Source of the DNA: Curvularia sp. ZM96
Lineage: Eukaryota > Ascomycota > Dothideomycetes > Pleosporales > Pleosporaceae
Assembly (NCBI GenBank): GCA_022457065.1
Contig: JAJGBQ010000002.1
Coordinates: 310,001 to 374,000 of the forward strand
Length of the DNA: 64,000 bases
Direction: 5' to 3'
Shown piece after piece: positions 63,827 through 64,000 of the stretch. A program made the translations under genes and the position numbers. The notes beneath the pieces are model-generated. The model was not told the origin of the DNA and made no database searches. It was given only the letters and a program-made list of their open reading frames with translations. Position 1 is the stretch's first letter. The number at the start of each line of letters is the position of its first letter.

Positions 63827-64000
63827 ACGTCCATCCCTACGTGCCGAGGCGCACGGTGTAACAAGACGCTTTCTCTTCCGGACCCCCGGATTTCCCTCAG
63901 CACTCTTGAATACAGACAATTACAATACGCATCTATTCTACAGTTCTTGTTCTCTAAACGTGTCAGTCTCCGACGTTGAAAAACGTGTTTTTAATTGTGC
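63827..64000. repeat. Type-B terminal repeat, copy 4 (cut by window edge)
   Basis: The outer end ACGTCCATCCCTACGTGCC, then GGCGCACGGTGTAAC, is followed by the same sequence as 36690-36835 (CTCTTCCGGACC, GGATTTCCCT, CATCTATTCTACAG, GTGTCAGTCTCCGACG). Its orientation is the same as copies 1 and 2, so if the pattern holds a receptor gene on the - strand would lie just to the right of the window. The flanking TA is TC here. Confidence 0.65.

Noticed and set aside
1..64000. tRNA or rRNA genes
   Set aside because: None could be recognised by eye; a covariance-model scan would be decisive.

Overview
The window looks like accessory, transposon-rich chromosome of a filamentous ascomycete (Pezizomycotina). 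The evidence is short spliceosomal introns of about 44-121 nt with GT..AG ends, fungal-only families (HET domain, HeLo domain, NACHT-WD40 and NB-ARC-TPR receptors, Fot1/pogo transposases), a secreted cupin, a GH3 glucosidase, and mutations of the CpA-to-TpA type expected from repeat-induced point mutation (RIP). Species and class cannot be fixed from sequence alone. All gene models are read by hand; most spliced models were accepted because the exon lengths sum to a multiple of three and join a recognisable domain.

Layout. 0-1 kb: a hyphenated inverted repeat. 1-15 kb: a coiled-coil ORF, then a segment (about 1951-13706) bounded by inverted ~600-bp repeats that start with a TIR-like end next to TA. 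It holds a NACHT-WD40 receptor, a full-length Fot1-like transposase and a divergent gene pair: a HeLo cell-death effector and an NB-ARC-TPR receptor carrying matching amyloid-type motifs. 14-25 kb: a coiled-coil protein, an orphan ORF, a multi-pass membrane protein, a hAT-like MITE, a PAQR-type membrane protein and a BTB protein. 25-31 kb: a decayed Fot transposase, a coiled-coil ORF and a secreted cupin. 31-43 kb: a remnant of a WD40 receptor interrupted by a MITE, a stand-alone HET gene, a second intact Fot transposase, then a 6.4-kb TA-flanked segment (36655-43055) with ~500-bp terminal inverted repeats whose only gene is a HET-NACHT-WD40 receptor with 13 nearly identical WD40 repeats. 43-53 kb: a third Fot transposase with one frameshift, a BTB protein, a possible PD-(D/E)XK nuclease-like protein, a Gly/Ala-rich protein, a 1.86-kb RIP-damaged pogo element and a TPR receptor remnant. 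53-64 kb: a paralogue of the 17-kb membrane protein, MITEs, a GH3 beta-glucosidase with one internal stop, a disordered-looking protein, small secreted proteins, an 11-bp minisatellite and, at the edge, another copy of the receptor-linked terminal repeat.

How it fits together. The window concentrates the parts of fungal self/non-self recognition and regulated cell death: three intact NLR-like receptors, two receptor remnants, one HET gene and one HeLo effector. The clearest functional unit is the divergent HeLo/NB-ARC-TPR pair at 9.3-12.9 kb, expected to act as receptor and executioner through amyloid templating. The least expected structural signal is that one receptor gene lies inside a TA-flanked segment with long terminal inverted repeats, and that the same terminal repeat lies just 3' of another intact receptor and of a TPR remnant. 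This suggests receptors travelling as cargo of non-autonomous pogo/Fot-related elements.
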